Part shown: positions 1 through 9,543 of the stretch, in pieces
How positions within the stretch are numbered: position 1 is the first letter of the stretch
How the letters are laid out: the number at the start of each line of letters is the position of its first letter
DNA from: Salegentibacter sp. Hel_I_6
GTDB lineage: Bacteria > Bacteroidota > Bacteroidia > Flavobacteriales > Flavobacteriaceae
Assembly: GCF_000745315.1 (NCBI RefSeq)
Contig: NZ_JQNQ01000001.1
Location: 868,001 to 932,000 of the forward strand
Direction: 5' to 3'
Length of the DNA stretch: 64,000 nucleotides
Program-made: the position numbers and the translations under genes
Notes under the pieces: model-generated
The model's input: the letters and a program-made list of their open reading frames with translations, nothing else
Database searches by the model: none
Told to the model about the DNA's origin: nothing

Positions 1-710
1 TCAAAATAAGGCAGGTAATACTGAAGCCTATTTGAAATCATATCTGAAACCCCATCTCCTGTAATTGTAGCACCAGAGATAGCATCTACCTGATTATCGT
101 CTTTATCTGAAGGATCTATATCACCTTTAACTACAGAAACTCCAACAAGATTTCCACTTTCATCAAAAATCTTTTCATCTGCAAAGCTTTCCTTAAACCA
201 TTGTTTGGTGATTTCGGCTCCTAAACCTGGAGTTTCCCCAAGGTGATCAAAAGTAGCCCCCTTAATAGTATTTACATCGTCCTTAAGGGAAATATATCCA
301 AAAATAGCATTCCAAAGTCCATTACCACGAAGTGGTACAATGTAATACTTCTCACCCTCTACATCGGCAACATATAAGGGGAAAATTTGTTCATTATCTT
401 CCCTCTTTATTTCCTTTGCAAGGTCTACTGTAAAAGCATCTACATCTTCTGCTACAGAGCCGTCATACATCAAAGCGACTTCTTCTGTAATATGTTTATC
501 ATATAATGCCTCGGCCCCGGCTCTATCGGTTTCAATACCAATAGTTGCAAGAATACTTTGCATTTTTTCCTGGCGTACATTCTCTCGTTGTATTGGTTGA
601 AGAGAAGTAGCGGTAAATGATAATACAACGGCAACCACCAACACCATAACTATGGCGAATATAAACGTGTAGCCGTTACTGTTTGTTTTATTTACTGATT
701 TTTCTTCCAT
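1..710 (-). CDS. nqrC: Na+-translocating NADH:quinone reductase subunit C (3' end cut by window)
   Basis: NqrC carries a covalently bound FMN in the sodium-pumping NADH:quinone oxidoreductase of the inner membrane. The reading frame starts at the ATG at 708-710 on the minus strand and stays open to base 1, so only the last few codons are missing. The translation has one N-terminal membrane segment (about residues 13-35) followed by a periplasmic domain. The flavinylation motif SGATIT lies near residues 210-215; its last Thr is the FMN attachment residue in this family. The gene follows nqrB with only 2 bases between them, so it is part of the nqrABC... operon. nqrDEF would lie outside the window. 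Confidence 0.95.
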   Translation of the reverse strand, partial: MEEKSVNKTNSNGYTFIFAIVMVLVVAVVLSFTATSLQPIQRENVRQEKMQSILATIGIETDRAGAEALYDKHITEEVALMYDGSVAEDVDAFTVDLAKEIKREDNEQIFPLYVADVEGEKYYIVPLRGNGLWNAIFGYISLKDDVNTIKGATFDHLGETPGLGAEITKQWFKESFADEKIFDESGNLVGVSVVKGDIDPSDKDDNQVDAISGATITGDGVSDMISNRLQYYLPYF

Positions 711-712
711 AA

Positions 713-1894
713 CTAAACTGCTGTTTCCACTTGACCGGTGGCTGTTTTTACTCTATTCCTTCTGCGCTTAACATTAGACTGTATTACGTAATGGTCTATT
801 GTTGGAGCAAATACATTCATCAATAAAATAGCCAACATTATCCCTTCCGGATATGCCGGGTTAAAAACCCTGATCATTACTGCCAGAAAACCTATTAGAA
901 AACCATAAATCCATTTTCCTTTTAAGGTTTGTGCTGCAGAAACTGGATCTGTCGCCATAAATACAATTCCAAAAGCTAAACCTCCAACAATAAGATGTTG
1001 GTACCAGGGGAAGTTGGTTAAATTATTACCCTCAATTCCCATAGATGGCAATGCATTAAAAATCAAGGCCATTGCTGCTGCACCTAAAATAGCACTTACA
1101 ATTATTCGCCAGCTACCTACTTTAGTCAACACCAGAAGCAATGCTCCGGCCAGTATACATATCGTAGAAGTTTCGGCAATAGAACCGGGGATTACCCCAG
1201 AGAACATCTCCATTGCTGAATAGCTCGCATTTTCTCCAGCTGCTAAAGATCCTAATATTGTTTCTCCAGAAATTGCATCTACATTATAAGCTTCACTAAC
1301 CCATACCTGGTTTCCAGACATATAGGTTGGATAAGCAAAAAATGCAAAAGCCCTGGCTGTTAAAGCCGGGTTTAAAATGTTCATTCCTGTACCTCCAAAT
1401 GCTTCTTTACCAACTAAAACAGCAAATACTACTGAAAGTCCTACCATCCACAATGGGATATCAATAGGCATAATCATTGGGATTAACAAACCGGTTACCA
1501 AATAACCTTCGTTTACCTCGTGCCCTCTAAAAATTGCAAAAGCGAATTCAATTCCTAAACCTACCCCGTAAGAAACGGCTACCATAGGAAGAATCTTCAA
1601 GGCTCCGTGACCAAAAGCTTCCCAAAAAGTAAAAGCTTCCCCTAATTGGGAGTAATGCTGATATCCAGCATTCCACATTCCAAATAAAAGTGCTGGTATA
1701 AGTGCAACTACAACTGTAATCATAGTACGCTTTAAATCTACCGCATCTCTAATATGAGCTCCCTTTTGAGTGGTATGATTAGGAGTAAATAAGAAAGTAT
1801 CCAGAGCGTTTACTGCCGGTGCATACTTCTCATATTTTTTCCCCTTCCCAAAGGGTTCTTTTATTTTATCTAATCTTTGTCTTATCCATTCCAT
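713..1894 (-). CDS. nqrB: Na+-translocating NADH:quinone reductase subunit B
   Basis: NqrB is the large membrane subunit (393 aa, usual length about 390-410) that holds riboflavin and a covalent FMN and forms much of the Na+ path. Many hydrophobic helices alternate with short loops, and the glycine-rich stretch GGTGMNILNPALTARAF is typical of the RnfD/NqrB family. The site where FMN is normally attached to Thr in S-G-A-T reads S-G-E-T here (near residue 209-212), so the Thr is kept but the Ala is not. The gene lies 14 bases downstream of nqrA and 2 bases upstream of nqrC, indicating one transcript. Confidence 0.95.
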   Translation of the reverse strand: MEWIRQRLDKIKEPFGKGKKYEKYAPAVNALDTFLFTPNHTTQKGAHIRDAVDLKRTMITVVVALIPALLFGMWNAGYQHYSQLGEAFTFWEAFGHGALKILPMVAVSYGVGLGIEFAFAIFRGHEVNEGYLVTGLLIPMIMPIDIPLWMVGLSVVFAVLVGKEAFGGTGMNILNPALTARAFAFFAYPTYMSGNQVWVSEAYNVDAISGETILGSLAAGENASYSAMEMFSGVIPGSIAETSTICILAGALLLVLTKVGSWRIIVSAILGAAAMALIFNALPSMGIEGNNLTNFPWYQHLIVGGLAFGIVFMATDPVSAAQTLKGKWIYGFLIGFLAVMIRVFNPAYPEGIMLAILLMNVFAPTIDHYVIQSNVKRRRNRVKTATGQVETAV

Positions 1895-1908
1895 ATTCTA
1901 ACTTCTTT

Positions 1909-3252
1909 TTAACCTACTTCAGTAATCATTAAATCCAAACCTAAACGAATAACTTCCTGAATTTCGATTTTGGAAGTATTTACATATTCTACAGCTGCAA
2001 AATCTTCAGGAGCTACTTCATAGATCCCAAGGTTTTCCATCTTTTCAATATCTCCCGCCATACAAGCTTTAATTAGCTGCATAGGAAAAAGATCCATTGG
2101 CAAAACCTCTTCCATTTCTCCAGTTACTACCAGGGCTCTTTCTTCCCCGTTTAAATTGGTAGTAGGTTTGAATTTCTTATTTGGAAACATCCAGGATAAA
2201 GAAGTTTTTGAATTTGAATGAATGTTATTATAAGTAAATGGTAACCATCCAAACATTCGGTAATTATTCCCTTCAGGAATAAGTGTTAGAGCGTTATCAA
2301 AAAATCCAATATATTGATTATTTGACAGTTTAGTACCCGTTAGTACATTCCCAGATATAATTCTAATATCATCTGGAACCTGCCCAATAAGGTCTGCAGC
2401 ACTAGCACCAATTAAAGTATCGTAGTATTTTCTATCTTTTGCTTCACTTCCAGTTAAGGCAATGGTTCTTTTAGCTAGATATCTTCCAGTTAGGAACAAA
2501 TCACCAATTACGCTAACATTTTCCGGATTAACCGTCCAAACGCGCTCCCCCTGATTAATAGGGTTAATTTTATGAATTTGAACACCAACATTTCCTGCAG
2601 GATGCGGTCCAGAAACGTGATGAAGCTCCACACCTTTAATATCTGAAAGATATTGAGCTGAAGATTTATCTACTGAAAGATGCACTTTACCCGGAGTTAA
2701 TTTCTTCAACGCATTTATTCCTTCCTGAAAAGAAGCCACTTTATCTTTAAGAATAAAACCCCAGTCTGGAGCTAATGGCGCTGTACTAACAGCAGAAATA
2801 AATATCGCCTTTGGAGTATCTTTTGGATCAGCTACAATATCGTAAGGACGTTGATTAATAAAGGCACCACATCCACTTTCCAGGATACGAGCTTTAATTG
2901 CTTCTGCATCTGTAGAAGAAGCATCTAACTTACCAAATTCTTTATAGCCATCTTCAGGATCCGCCTCTATAATCACCTCCATTACTCTACGTTTATCACC
3001 GCGCTTAATTTCTTTAAGCGTCCCGCTAACAGGACTGGTAAAACGTACTTCTTCAGTGTATTTAGAAAAGAATATTTCATCGCCTGCAAGAAGTTTCGCT
3101 CCTTCTTTTACTACCATTTTTGGTACTACTGCATGAAAATCTGGCGGTTTGATAGCGTAGGTTTTAGATCTTGGAGCTTTTACAAGTTCCTTTTCTGCCT
3201 CTCCTTCTAATTGTAGAGATAAACCTCTTTTAATTCGAATGTCTTTTGACAT
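1909..3252 (-). CDS. nqrA: Na+-translocating NADH:quinone reductase subunit A
   Basis: NqrA is the peripheral, cytoplasmic-side subunit of Na+-NQR, implicated in quinone binding. The 447 aa length and the opening MSKDIRIKRGLSLQLEGEAE match the family, with the conserved KPPDFHAVVPKMVVKEGAKL region near residues 36-55 and PHPAGNVGVQIHKI near 216-230. It is the first gene of the minus-strand nqr operon. A TAnnTTTG-type promoter box lies at 3295-3302 on the minus strand, about 45 bases upstream of the ATG. Confidence 0.95.
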   Translation of the reverse strand: MSKDIRIKRGLSLQLEGEAEKELVKAPRSKTYAIKPPDFHAVVPKMVVKEGAKLLAGDEIFFSKYTEEVRFTSPVSGTLKEIKRGDKRRVMEVIIEADPEDGYKEFGKLDASSTDAEAIKARILESGCGAFINQRPYDIVADPKDTPKAIFISAVSTAPLAPDWGFILKDKVASFQEGINALKKLTPGKVHLSVDKSSAQYLSDIKGVELHHVSGPHPAGNVGVQIHKINPINQGERVWTVNPENVSVIGDLFLTGRYLAKRTIALTGSEAKDRKYYDTLIGASAADLIGQVPDDIRIISGNVLTGTKLSNNQYIGFFDNALTLIPEGNNYRMFGWLPFTYNNIHSNSKTSLSWMFPNKKFKPTTNLNGEERALVVTGEMEEVLPMDLFPMQLIKACMAGDIEKMENLGIYEVAPEDFAAVEYVNTSKIEIQEVIRLGLDLMITEVG

Positions 3253-3294
3253 AGGATGGAGTGTATGTTAAAAATTTTTTGTTTTAAAGTCGTG

Positions 3295-3302
3295 CAAATT
3301 TA
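3295..3302 (-). promoter_or_regulatory. Bacteroidota-type -7 box for the nqr operon
   Basis: On the minus strand this reads TAAATTTG, matching the TAnnTTTG -7 consensus used by the Bacteroidota primary sigma factor. It is upstream of nqrA. Inferred from sequence match and position only. Confidence 0.5.
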
Positions 3303-3399
3303 AGAATTTTAACCGCACATATCCCAAGAAATCAAAGAATTTTCAACGACTGAAACTGTTAAAATGAAATGTTAAAAATTTCGGAATAAGATTTGTAAG

Positions 3400-3407
3400 T
3401 ACATTTG
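3400..3407 (+). promoter_or_regulatory. Bacteroidota-type -7 box for the T9SS plug gene
   Basis: TACATTTG matches TAnnTTTG and lies 18 bases before the ATG at 3425, giving a very short leader. Diverges from the nqr promoter about 100 bases away. Confidence 0.5.
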
Positions 3408-3424
3408 CATAGATTCTACTTCTA

Positions 3425-4678
3425 ATGAAAAACTATTTCCTGCTTCTTTCCCTTACAATGCTATCGCTAAAACTGGTAGCTCAGGCTGTTGAAGAAAACA
3501 TTGCACCAAACTACATTAGAAGCATACAGTTATACGGGAACTCACAAACCAACACCGGAAATCCAGTATTGAGACTGGGGGAAGGTCTAACTTTGAAATT
3601 CGATGATATTATTGGTGACGAAGCCGATTATTATTACACTATAGAACATTACAACTACGACTGGACACCTACCCCACTTGCAAAATCTGAATATTTAACA
3701 GGCTTTGATGATATTAGAATCTTTAATTATTTGAATTCCTATAACACGCTACAACCATTTTCCCACTACGAACTCAAAATACCTAATGAAGATACTGGCG
3801 GATTCAAGGTAAGCGGGAATTACATGATCAAGATCTTTAACAGCGAAAAAGAACTGGTTTTCTCCCGAAAATTTATGGTTTACGAAAATATAGCCCAGGT
3901 TAGGGTTAATCTTCGGCGTTCCAGAAATCTTGAATTTATTGATGAAAAACAAGTGGTTAACTTTAGTATAGAATCTTCAGACCTAATTCTTAAAAATCCT
4001 GATAATAATGTTAAGATTCTTATCACGCAAAACCACAATTTAAAGACTGCGATCAAGAATATAAAACCACAATATAATATTGGGAATGAACTGGTTTATA
4101 GATACGATAATGAAACGGCCTTTTGGGGCGGCAATGAATATACTCAGTTCGACAATAAAGAACTAAGAGCCACTTCAGCCGATATCTCATCGGTTGCATT
4201 AAAGGAACTCTACCACCATTATTTATTTCCAGACCGTACTCGGGCTAACGAACCCTACACCTACAATCCAGATATAAACGGGCAGTTTGTAATAAGAAGC
4301 TTACCCGCTGAAAATCCCTCCATTGAAGCAGAATATGTTTGGGTGCATTTTAATCTGGAAAACTATTCAGAATTAGACGGCGGCGAAGTACATATTTACG
4401 GGGGTTTCAATAATTTTATTTTAGATAAAAGCACCCAGTTGGATTATAACGAAAATTCCGATCTTTACGAAGGCGCCAGACTTTTTAAGCAGGGGTTTTA
4501 TAATTACAAATATGTACTGAAACGTACTGATGGAACGATTGATGAAGGATTTTTTACCGGAAATTTTGACGAAACCGAAAACTCCTACCAGGTTTTAGTC
4601 TATTACCGAAGTCCCGGCTCAAGATACTACCGATTAATAGGAACTGGCAGCGCAAATTCTACCGGAATAACCAACTAA
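3425..4678 (+). CDS. type IX secretion system plug protein (DUF5103)
   Basis: DUF5103 proteins include the Plug found bound to the SprA translocon of the type IX secretion system, where it closes the periplasmic side of the outer-membrane pore. This 417 aa protein begins with a signal peptide (MKNYFLLLSLTMLSLKLVAQ, cleavage after LVAQ or close by). The N-terminal beta-rich region has the conserved YTIEHYNYDW stretch (near residues 77-86) that precedes the immunoglobulin-like part. It ends with the usual aromatic-rich beta domain containing VHIYGGFNNF. It is followed after 21 bases by a DUF3667 gene and then apaG, probably one operon. The T9SS link fits the PorT gene and the T9SS client elsewhere in the window. 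Confidence 0.85.
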   Translation: MKNYFLLLSLTMLSLKLVAQAVEENIAPNYIRSIQLYGNSQTNTGNPVLRLGEGLTLKFDDIIGDEADYYYTIEHYNYDWTPTPLAKSEYLTGFDDIRIFNYLNSYNTLQPFSHYELKIPNEDTGGFKVSGNYMIKIFNSEKELVFSRKFMVYENIAQVRVNLRRSRNLEFIDEKQVVNFSIESSDLILKNPDNNVKILITQNHNLKTAIKNIKPQYNIGNELVYRYDNETAFWGGNEYTQFDNKELRATSADISSVALKELYHHYLFPDRTRANEPYTYNPDINGQFVIRSLPAENPSIEAEYVWVHFNLENYSELDGGEVHIYGGFNNFILDKSTQLDYNENSDLYEGARLFKQGFYNYKYVLKRTDGTIDEGFFTGNFDETENSYQVLVYYRSPGSRYYRLIGTGSANSTGITN

Positions 4679-4699
4679 GCGACTAACCAATTCATCACA

Positions 4700-5782
4700 A
4701 TGATGACACGCAGTAGATACGATCTAAAGCATAGGGGCTCTAAATGTCTTAACTGTGAGCATCCGCTGGATAAAAGTGATAAATATTGCCCCAGCTGTGG
4801 ACAATTAAACAGCACTAAAAAATTAAAATTCGACGATTTTTTTTCTGAATTTTTCTCAGGAATTTTCGCCTACGACTCCAGGTTTCATCGTACACTGCGG
4901 GTTTTGCTATTTTCCCCTGGAAAGATTTCCAAAGAGTATATTGAAGGAAAGAGGATGCGCTACGCCAATCCTTTTAAATTTTATTTAAGTGCCTCGATTA
5001 TCTTTTTTCTAATTTGGGGTTTTGGAAATTCTTTTCAAAATTTAGAACCTATAGTCGATAATGCCGAATTAGAGCAATTTGCACAAGACAGCCTCGCCAC
5101 ACCAAACCTAATTCCCACCCCGGGCGGTGGTGAAATTAATTTAGATTCTTTAATTACCAATCAACAAAGAAATGCAAAACGTTCCTACAAAGAATTGTAT
5201 GTGCCCACAGAAGATATAGATACCATGACCTACCTGGATGCGGGAAGTTTAAAATTCGATATTTATTCAAGATTTTATAAAGAAACGACTATTAGAAATG
5301 CGGAAACTGCGATGGACAGTCTTTCATATCGCCAAACCGCATACAACCATTGGCTCTACAAGAAAGCGGTAGATTGGAATACTTTAAAAGAAAACCCGGG
5401 AATCTTTTTAAACTATTTCATCAATAAAATGCCTTTTATTATTTTCTTCTACCTGCCGGTTTTCGCCCTCTTTATTTGGTTTCTATACATTAGGCGCCCT
5501 TTTAATTATATTGAACATTTAATTTTTACTTTTCACGTACAAACTACGTTTTTCATTCTTCTAAGTTTAGAGCTTTTTCTAGATTATATTTTTCCCGGAA
5601 ACTGGGCCTTTACTCTTTTCAATTTTATTTTCGCTTTTTATTTATATAAAGCATTGCGTGGTTTTTATAACCAGGGACGTGTTAAAACGATTGTAAAGTT
5701 TATACTGCTAAACTTTATATTTTTTATTTTAGCAGGAATTGCAGCAATAATTTCAATTTTAGCATCTTTCGCTATATATTAA
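4700..5782 (+). CDS. DUF3667 membrane protein with N-terminal zinc ribbon
   Basis: The first 35 residues hold a CxxC...CxxC zinc-ribbon pattern (CLNC near 17-20 and CPSC near 30-33), followed by the conserved block KLKFDDFFSEFFSG and a segment ending RYANPFKFYLSASIIFF, all typical of DUF3667. A long soluble part (about 115-235) separates the first membrane helix (about 95-112) from four C-terminal helices (about 242-355). Such proteins are common in Bacteroidota but have no assigned function. The gene sits between the T9SS plug gene and apaG with 21- and 3-base gaps, so co-expression is likely. Confidence 0.85.
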   Translation: MMTRSRYDLKHRGSKCLNCEHPLDKSDKYCPSCGQLNSTKKLKFDDFFSEFFSGIFAYDSRFHRTLRVLLFSPGKISKEYIEGKRMRYANPFKFYLSASIIFFLIWGFGNSFQNLEPIVDNAELEQFAQDSLATPNLIPTPGGGEINLDSLITNQQRNAKRSYKELYVPTEDIDTMTYLDAGSLKFDIYSRFYKETTIRNAETAMDSLSYRQTAYNHWLYKKAVDWNTLKENPGIFLNYFINKMPFIIFFYLPVFALFIWFLYIRRPFNYIEHLIFTFHVQTTFFILLSLELFLDYIFPGNWAFTLFNFIFAFYLYKALRGFYNQGRVKTIVKFILLNFIFFILAGIAAIISILASFAIY

Positions 5783-5785
5783 TAT

Positions 5786-6172
5786 ATGATTCAGCAAGTT
5801 ACAAGAGGCATAAAAATTTCGGTTAACACCAATTTTGAAGGTACTTTCTTAAAGAACCTTGGCTCTCGTTTTGCTTTTTCCTATCATATAACTATTGAGA
5901 ACCAAAGCAACGACTCGGTGCAGTTAACTTCTCGTTTTTGGAAGATCAAGGATGCTTTAAATAATACCGAAATTGTACAGGGAGAGGGCGTAATTGGGCA
6001 AAAACCGGTTTTAAAACCCGGCGAATCGCACACCTATCAAAGCGGCTGCCTCTTAAGCTCACCTTTTGGCTCTATGAGTGGTTATTACAATATGATAAGT
6101 TTCACCTCAACCCGAAAATTTAGAGTTAAAATCCCAACTTTTAAACTAAGCGCTCCTTATGCTTTAAATTAA
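5786..6172 (+). CDS. apaG: ApaG family protein
   Basis: This is a 128 aa single-domain ApaG protein with a beta-sandwich fold. The hallmark GEGVIGQKPVLKPGE (about residues 70-84) contains the GxGxxG pyrophosphate-binding loop. ApaG proteins bind nucleotides or pyrophosphate; the old 'Co2+/Mg2+ efflux' label comes from genetics and the molecular role is not settled. It starts 3 bases after the DUF3667 stop and its last 4 bases overlap the convergent NRDE gene. Confidence 0.92.
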   Translation: MIQQVTRGIKISVNTNFEGTFLKNLGSRFAFSYHITIENQSNDSVQLTSRFWKIKDALNNTEIVQGEGVIGQKPVLKPGESHTYQSGCLLSSPFGSMSGYYNMISFTSTRKFRVKIPTFKLSAPYALN

Positions 6173-6885
6173 AGTCCCGGAAATTCTTTATTATTTATTT
6201 CTCCTTTTTGAAGATCTTCATATTTAAAATTTAATTTCTCAGGTAAAAATTCTATTTGCGAAATACTTTTCGTTTTCAGGAAACCACGGTCAATAATTAG
6301 ATCGATTTCCTTATCCCCTTTCCCGGCGGAATGATGAAATTCCCAAAGATTCTTAGCCGAAAGATCTTTTTCCTTCTGAAAAGTAGAAAACCATTCTTCC
6401 CTAAGTTTTTTCATTTCTGCATCATATAAAGGTGAAGAAGACCAAATTTGTGGCTGAAGCGGTAATCTCTTAAAATGCTTCTTTCTACCATCCCACACAA
6501 ATTCAGCAAAAAATAAATCGGAAGACCAATCGGCTATAACCACGGTAAAGGGTTCAATATTTTCCAGGTTATAGTTGCGAATTTCAGAATCAATATTATC
6601 AGCACTAAGCCAGTCCTTTAAAACAACACCCCTGCTTTTTCGGTAAGAATCTTCACGTTTATGCGCTAAAAAACCACCATTCATTAAGCATAATACTCTT
6701 TTCTTTTCACTTACCCCAATCCAGCTTCCTCCGGCCACTGCATCTTCAGGTAAAAGCAGGCGAGTATTATTTTCTTGCTTAAAATCGGGCAAATAGGTTT
6801 TTCTTTCAGTCGCTTCGTCGCGGTTAGATGTTAAGATAAATCCGTTAGTATTCTCAGGATGAGTTGTAAGGCTTATAGTGCACAT
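6169..6885 (-). CDS. NRDE family protein (TANGO2-like)
   Basis: The protein starts MCTISL and contains the family name motif as TSNRDE at about residues 19-24, with a GGSWIG block near 52-57. TANGO2/NRDE proteins adopt an Ntn-hydrolase-like fold with Cys2 in the nucleophile position. TANGO2 has been linked to heme handling in eukaryotes, but the role in bacteria is uncertain. Length 238 aa is normal. The 3' end overlaps apaG by 4 bases in convergent orientation and there is no obvious operon partner. Confidence 0.88.
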   Translation of the reverse strand: MCTISLTTHPENTNGFILTSNRDEATERKTYLPDFKQENNTRLLLPEDAVAGGSWIGVSEKKRVLCLMNGGFLAHKREDSYRKSRGVVLKDWLSADNIDSEIRNYNLENIEPFTVVIADWSSDLFFAEFVWDGRKKHFKRLPLQPQIWSSSPLYDAEMKKLREEWFSTFQKEKDLSAKNLWEFHHSAGKGDKEIDLIIDRGFLKTKSISQIEFLPEKLNFKYEDLQKGEINNKEFPGL

Positions 6886-7023
6886 AAAATTTTCTTAATA
6901 AAAATGCTTAATTTACAAAAATAGTTAAGCTTTCGTGAATGCGCTTTCTGAAGGAATAAAAATCACCTAATTTTTTTACCTTTATGCTCAGAATAATTAA
7001 AAACCAAAAAATATATAATTACT

Positions 7024-8667
7024 ATGGGAAAAGGATTTTTTCACGTTCCACAGGCGGTTAACGAGCCAGTAAAATCTTATGCGCCGGGAACCCCGGAAAG
7101 GGAAGAAGTTTTACTCACTTATAAAGACTTATACAATTCCAATATGGAAGTACCTCTTTATATTGGATCTGAAGCTATAAAAACTGGAGATACGGCAGAT
7201 ATTCGTCCTCCACATGATCACAAACATAAAGTAGGAACTTACCATCTTGCCAAGAAAAAGCATATAGAGCAAGCTATAGATGAAGCTCTAAAAGCCAGAG
7301 AAAGATGGTCTAAATTGGAATGGGAACAGCGTGCTGCCGTATTTTTAAAAGCAGCCGATCTTATTGCAGGACCTTACCGTTCCAGAATTAATGCTGCTAC
7401 AATGATTGGGCAGTCAAAAAATATCTACCAGGCAGAGATAGATGCAGCTTGTGAGTTATGTGACTTTTTACGTTTTAACGTAGAATACATGTCAGATATG
7501 TACAATGAGCAACCAGAATCTTCTGATGGAAACTGGAACCGCGTTGAATATAGACCGTTAGAAGGTTTTGTTTATGCAATTACCCCTTTTAACTTTACCG
7601 CTATTTCTGGAAATCTTCCTTCGAGCGCTGCCCTTATGGGTAATGTTGCTGTTTGGAAACCTAGTGACAGCCAGATCTTTTCTGCACAGGTGATTATGGA
7701 AGTATTTAAAGAAGCTGGCTTGCCAGATGGTGTTATTAATATGGTTATGGGAGATCCAGAGATGATCACCAATACTGTACTTGACAGCCCTGATTTTGCT
7801 GGAATTCACTTTACTGGGAGTACCAATGTATTTAAAGGAATTTGGGGTAAAATTGGAAATAACATCCAGAAGTATAAAACCTATCCAAGAATTGTGGGAG
7901 AAACAGGTGGAAAAGACTTTATCGTAGCCCACCCAACTTCAAACCCAAAACAAGTAGCAACTGCAATTTCACGTGGTGCTTTTGAATACCAGGGACAAAA
8001 ATGTAGTGCAGCTTCTAGAGTTTACCTACCAAAAAGTCTATGGCCAGAGATTCAGGAATTTGTAAGAGAAGATTTAGAATCTTTTAAAATGGGATCTCCT
8101 GAAGATATGACGAACTTTATCAATGCAGTAATCCACGAGGGTGCATTCGATAAATTAGCTAGTTATATTGATAAAGCTAAAAAAGACAAAGACGCAGAAG
8201 TTGTAATTGGAGGAAATTACGATAAATCTGAAGGTTATTTTATAGAGCCAACTGTAATTCTTACTACAGATCCTCATTATACAACTATGGAAACCGAATT
8301 ATTCGGTCCTGTAGTAACTATATATGTATATGATGATAAAAATTATAGTGAAGAAAAATGGAGAGACTTGCTAAAAACCGTTGATAATACAAGTATCTAC
8401 GGACTTACAGGCGGAGTTTTCTCTGGAGACCGTTATATGGCCGCTGTTGCCACAGATGTATTACAAAATGCAGCAGGTAACTTCTACATTAATGATAAGC
8501 CAACCGGTGCCGTAGTAGGGCAACAACCATTTGGTGGAGCTAGATCTAGTGGTACTAACGATAAAGCCGGTTCTAAAATGAACTTGCTAAGATGGGCCTC
8601 AGTTAGATTAATTAAAGAAACTTTTGTTCCAGCAACAGATTACAGATACCCATTTTTGGGAGAGTAG
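7024..8667 (+). CDS. pruA: L-glutamate gamma-semialdehyde dehydrogenase (1-pyrroline-5-carboxylate dehydrogenase)
   Basis: This enzyme oxidises L-glutamate 5-semialdehyde (from proline) to glutamate with NAD+. The 547 aa protein has the aldehyde dehydrogenase landmarks in order: the FNFTAISGNLPSSAALMGN cofactor region (about 190-208), VGETGGKDF with the general-base Glu (about 292), the catalytic Cys in QGQKCSAASR (about 325), and the C-terminal QQPFGGARSSGTNDK. The length fits the monofunctional PruA group rather than the bifunctional PutA. It stands alone: a weak promoter-like TACCTTTA lies near 6978 and a strong terminator follows at 8693. Confidence 0.95.
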   Translation: MGKGFFHVPQAVNEPVKSYAPGTPEREEVLLTYKDLYNSNMEVPLYIGSEAIKTGDTADIRPPHDHKHKVGTYHLAKKKHIEQAIDEALKARERWSKLEWEQRAAVFLKAADLIAGPYRSRINAATMIGQSKNIYQAEIDAACELCDFLRFNVEYMSDMYNEQPESSDGNWNRVEYRPLEGFVYAITPFNFTAISGNLPSSAALMGNVAVWKPSDSQIFSAQVIMEVFKEAGLPDGVINMVMGDPEMITNTVLDSPDFAGIHFTGSTNVFKGIWGKIGNNIQKYKTYPRIVGETGGKDFIVAHPTSNPKQVATAISRGAFEYQGQKCSAASRVYLPKSLWPEIQEFVREDLESFKMGSPEDMTNFINAVIHEGAFDKLASYIDKAKKDKDAEVVIGGNYDKSEGYFIEPTVILTTDPHYTTMETELFGPVVTIYVYDDKNYSEEKWRDLLKTVDNTSIYGLTGGVFSGDRYMAAVATDVLQNAAGNFYINDKPTGAVVGQQPFGGARSSGTNDKAGSKMNLLRWASVRLIKETFVPATDYRYPFLGE

Positions 8668-8692
8668 TTTTGTAGGAAATTAACTTACAGTA

Positions 8693-8725
8693 AGCCACAG
8701 CTTCAAAAGCTGTGGCTTTTTTTTG
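8693..8725 (+). terminator. rho-independent terminator after pruA
   Basis: A perfect 11-bp stem (AGCCACAGCTT with AAGCTGTGGCT) around a 3-base loop, followed by a run of eight T, ends the pruA transcript. Confidence 0.93.
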
Positions 8726-8754
8726 TTTAATAGGCGCTTACTGGAATAATATTA

Positions 8755-9450
8755 ATTTATTTAAGCTATTATTCCTGAAGTAAGTTTGATTCCTGGTAAA
8801 CCAAAGATTTCAGATCATAGAGAGAATAGGATCGAAATTCCTATACCGGCTCCCGCCATTTGTTGTGATAGGCTATTATTAGATAATCCTAAGCTATTAA
8901 GTGGACTTAACACCCCGATTATTAGTAAATAACGCCCTTTTAATTGATGGTATCCCGGAAGATATATTTCGGTTAATTTAAAATAAGAATTTATAATAAA
9001 GATAATACCAACTTCAATTTAAAGCAAGTTCTAAAATTGGAAATCAAATTAAGGAAAAAGCTAAACTTAGGATTGAAATTGAACTCTCGAAGATTCCCGT
9101 CACCCAGCCCTTATATTGGAATGATAAGTTAAGTGATAGCATCAAAAATCTTAGGCAAGGTGGATACCTCGCAACGTCGAAATCGAAAACTGATAGGTTC
9201 TAAATAGTTTTAGCAATAAAAAGCTATGAATAGATTCTATCTGACTTAGGAGTAAGACTAATTCAAACTTAAAATAATATACCCCATCAAAAACAATATA
9301 CAATCAATATAAGAGAAATGCATACTAACTTCTTTAAGGTAAAACTGATTACCGAAAATGGAAATAAGGAAAAGAAGTTTATTATGATCTAAGAAAGATT
9401 TTTCCTACAATAAATAATGACAGTATTATGAATATCGCCTTTAAACTGGT
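8755..9450 (+). pseudogene. decayed coding DNA, family not recognised
   Basis: The 0.8 kb between the pruA terminator and the adhesin gene has no intact gene, but several plus-strand stretches read like protein and are broken by frame changes and stops. Examples are a frame from about 8776 (PEVSLIPGKPKISDHRE...), a shifted frame near 8920-8985 (NNALLIDGIPEDIFRLI), and one near 9022-9201 (...ELSKIPVTQPLYWNDKL...). The second piece resembles the start of a TonB-dependent receptor plug, but that is only an impression. I interpret this as one or two old, much-mutated genes. No start codon or ribosome binding site can be assigned. Confidence 0.4.
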
Positions 9451-9543
9451 TTTTAGACATTTAAATCTTTATTTTGTATTTAAATTCTTGTTAAAATAGA
9501 TTTTTTATATGTAATTTTACTCTCTAAAAGCAATTATTTGCCT

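Noticed and set aside
7558..7932. 124-codon minus-strand frame inside pruA
   Set aside because: Antisense to a fully conserved dehydrogenase core; no promoter, no motif.
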